Shown in pieces: positions 5,897-6,698 of a stretch of DNA of 6,698 nt (position 1 is the first letter of the stretch; each line of letters begins with the position of its first letter). Location of the stretch: assembly GCA_021160885.1 (NCBI GenBank), contig JAGHBR010000450.1, positions 1 through 6,698 on the forward strand. The letters run 5' to 3'. The DNA is from Caldisericaceae bacterium (GTDB lineage: Bacteria; Calditrichota; Calditrichia; Calditrichales; Calditrichaceae). Under the pieces are notes generated by a model. It made no database searches and was not told the origin of the DNA. It saw only the letters and a program-made list of their open reading frames with translations. The position numbers and the translations under genes were made by a program.

Positions 5897-6232
5897 GTGA
5901 AAATTTATCAAAAATTTGTGAATACCCTTCTATTAGTTGTTTTCATTTCATATCAACTTTATGCTTGTACTATTTTTGTATTGAAGAGAGATGGCAAGGT
6001 ATTATTAGCAAAGAATCTCGATTGGTTTATTGATGATGGATTTATAGTTGTCAATAAAAGAGGTGTAAAAAAAGTCGCCTTTGAAATGAACGATGGTGAT
6101 CCTGTTAAATGGGAATCCCGCTATGGTAGCATCACTTTCAACCAATTTGGAAAAGAATTTCCACTTGGTGGGATGAATGAAGAAGGTCTTGTCATAGAAG
6201 AGACGAGCTACAGTCTTTCACAATATCCATAA
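5897..6232 (+). CDS. Choloylglycine-hydrolase-type linear amide C-N hydrolase, N-terminal part before a premature stop
   Basis: This 111-residue ORF is the front part of a secreted Ntn hydrolase of the choloylglycine hydrolase/penicillin acylase type, which cleaves linear amide C-N bonds. Residues 1-23 are a signal peptide ending LYA. Cys24 follows directly and would be the N-terminal nucleophile once the signal is removed. The family blocks after it are CTIFVLK, then AKNLDW (38-43) with the catalytic Asp42, and GGMNEEGLVIEE (91-102) with Asn94 at the position of Asn82 of bile salt hydrolase. Lys39 occupies the place of the usual Arg18. GTG is the start: it has AAAGGA 10 bases upstream, an in-frame TAG lies just before (5888-5890), and the first internal ATG is after the nucleophile. 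The ORF ends at TAA 6230-6232, about a third of the way through the family's usual length of 300-350. Substrate is unknown: bile acids, acyl-homoserine lactones and other amides are all cleaved in this superfamily. Confidence 0.85.
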   Translation: MKIYQKFVNTLLLVVFISYQLYACTIFVLKRDGKVLLAKNLDWFIDDGFIVVNKRGVKKVAFEMNDGDPVKWESRYGSITFNQFGKEFPLGGMNEEGLVIEETSYSLSQYP

Positions 6233-6239
6233 TATCCAT
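6222..6239 (+). repeat. 9-bp perfect tandem duplication creating the stop
   Basis: AATATCCAT occurs twice back to back (6222-6230 and 6231-6239). The junction of the two copies gives the in-frame TAA at 6230-6232. Deleting one copy removes exactly three codons and leaves the reading Gln-Tyr-Pro-Ser-Glu, continuous with the downstream coding frame. Confidence 0.92.
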
Positions 6240-6698
6240 CTGAGAAGAAAAATGTGCTAAACGAATTCCAGTGGGTTCAGTATCAGTTAGATAATTCAAA
6301 AAGCGTAGATGAAGTAATTAAAAGCCTTGATAAAATCACGATTTCACCTCTATTATTCAAATTGCACTATATGGTTTGTGACCAACATGGTCAAGTGGCA
6401 ATTATTGAATTTCTTGAAGGTAAAATTAAAGTTTATACTGGTGATAAAATAGTCGTGCCTGTTTTAACCAACAACAGTTATCAAAATTCGCTCAAGTATC
6501 TTAGACATTACAAAGGTTTTGGGGGCCAAAGAACTGTGTCAAATGGTACGGAATCACAGGAGAGATTTGTCAGGGCGGCAACTTTGATAAAAATTGGGAA
6601 TAAATTAAAAGAAAATGATGCATTTAATATTTTAAATTCTGTCAAACAAGCCGACACACAATGGAGTATTGTGTACAATTTAAGTGCAAAAGAAATAC
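6233..6698 (+). pseudogene. C-terminal part of the same amidase, separated by the premature stop; runs off the window
   Basis: Directly after the TAA, the same frame stays open to the window end (155 codons) and continues the Ntn-hydrolase fold. LNEFQWVQYQLDN (6257-6295) matches the helix that follows the conserved SQYPS turn. VLTNNSYQNSL (6464-6493 region) holds the Asn equivalent to Asn175, and ERFVRAA (6560-6580) holds the Arg equivalent to Arg228. Catalytic residues are therefore split across the stop, and neither half alone should be active. A restart is conceivable at GTG 6254 or ATG 6371, but neither has a convincing ribosome binding site. The coding sense is well preserved on both sides, so the break looks recent. 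Alternatives are readthrough, a reversible slippage switch or an assembly artefact. The true 3' end is outside the window. Confidence 0.82.

Overview
The window suggests a bacterium of the Fibrobacterota-Chlorobiota-Bacteroidota (FCB) group. The best clue is the first gene, a DUF3160 protein ending in a type IX secretion (T9SS) sorting domain with a YPNFPNPFNP core. That spelling is common in Calditrichota- and Ignavibacteria-like genomes. The lineage is inferred from this one protein and from the style of the intergenic DNA. No rRNA, tRNA or housekeeping gene is present to confirm it.

Layout, left to right. Positions 1-780 hold no convincing gene. They are a patchwork of short repeats and palindromes: a nested inverted repeat at 161-303, a 20-bp direct repeat at 84/286, a 9-bp inverted repeat at 322/361, and a facing pair of REP-like hairpins at 561-641. 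Positions 802-3342 encode the secreted DUF3160 protein. Positions 3343-3851 are a second gene-poor stretch. From 3852 to 4945 the DNA has the anatomy of an integron gene cassette. It has a GTT boundary at 3852, an ORF starting 13 nt later with no ribosome binding site, and a TAA stop embedded in the left core of a foldable attC-like site (4870-4945). The left core, GCCATAAC, is the exact reverse complement of the cassette's first bases, GTTATGGC, which is the expected signature of a cassette that has passed through a circular form. A membrane-anchored DUF6544 protein (4962-5819) starts just after the attC-like site. Last comes a secreted choloylglycine-hydrolase-type Ntn amidase (5897 to beyond the window edge), interrupted by an in-frame TAA that a 9-bp tandem duplication creates.

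The genes do not form an obvious pathway. Base composition shifts sharply between neighbours: sampled 60-base lines give 23/60 GC in the cassette ORF, 35/60 in the DUF6544 gene and 16/60 in the amidase. This fits an accessory region assembled from separate acquisitions. No integrase gene is in the window. The cassette is therefore either a member of an array whose integrase lies elsewhere, or a lone insertion at a non-canonical genomic site.

Most worth following up are the cassette with its attC-like site, the duplication-generated nonsense mutation in the amidase, and the REP-like pair with a compensatory base change.
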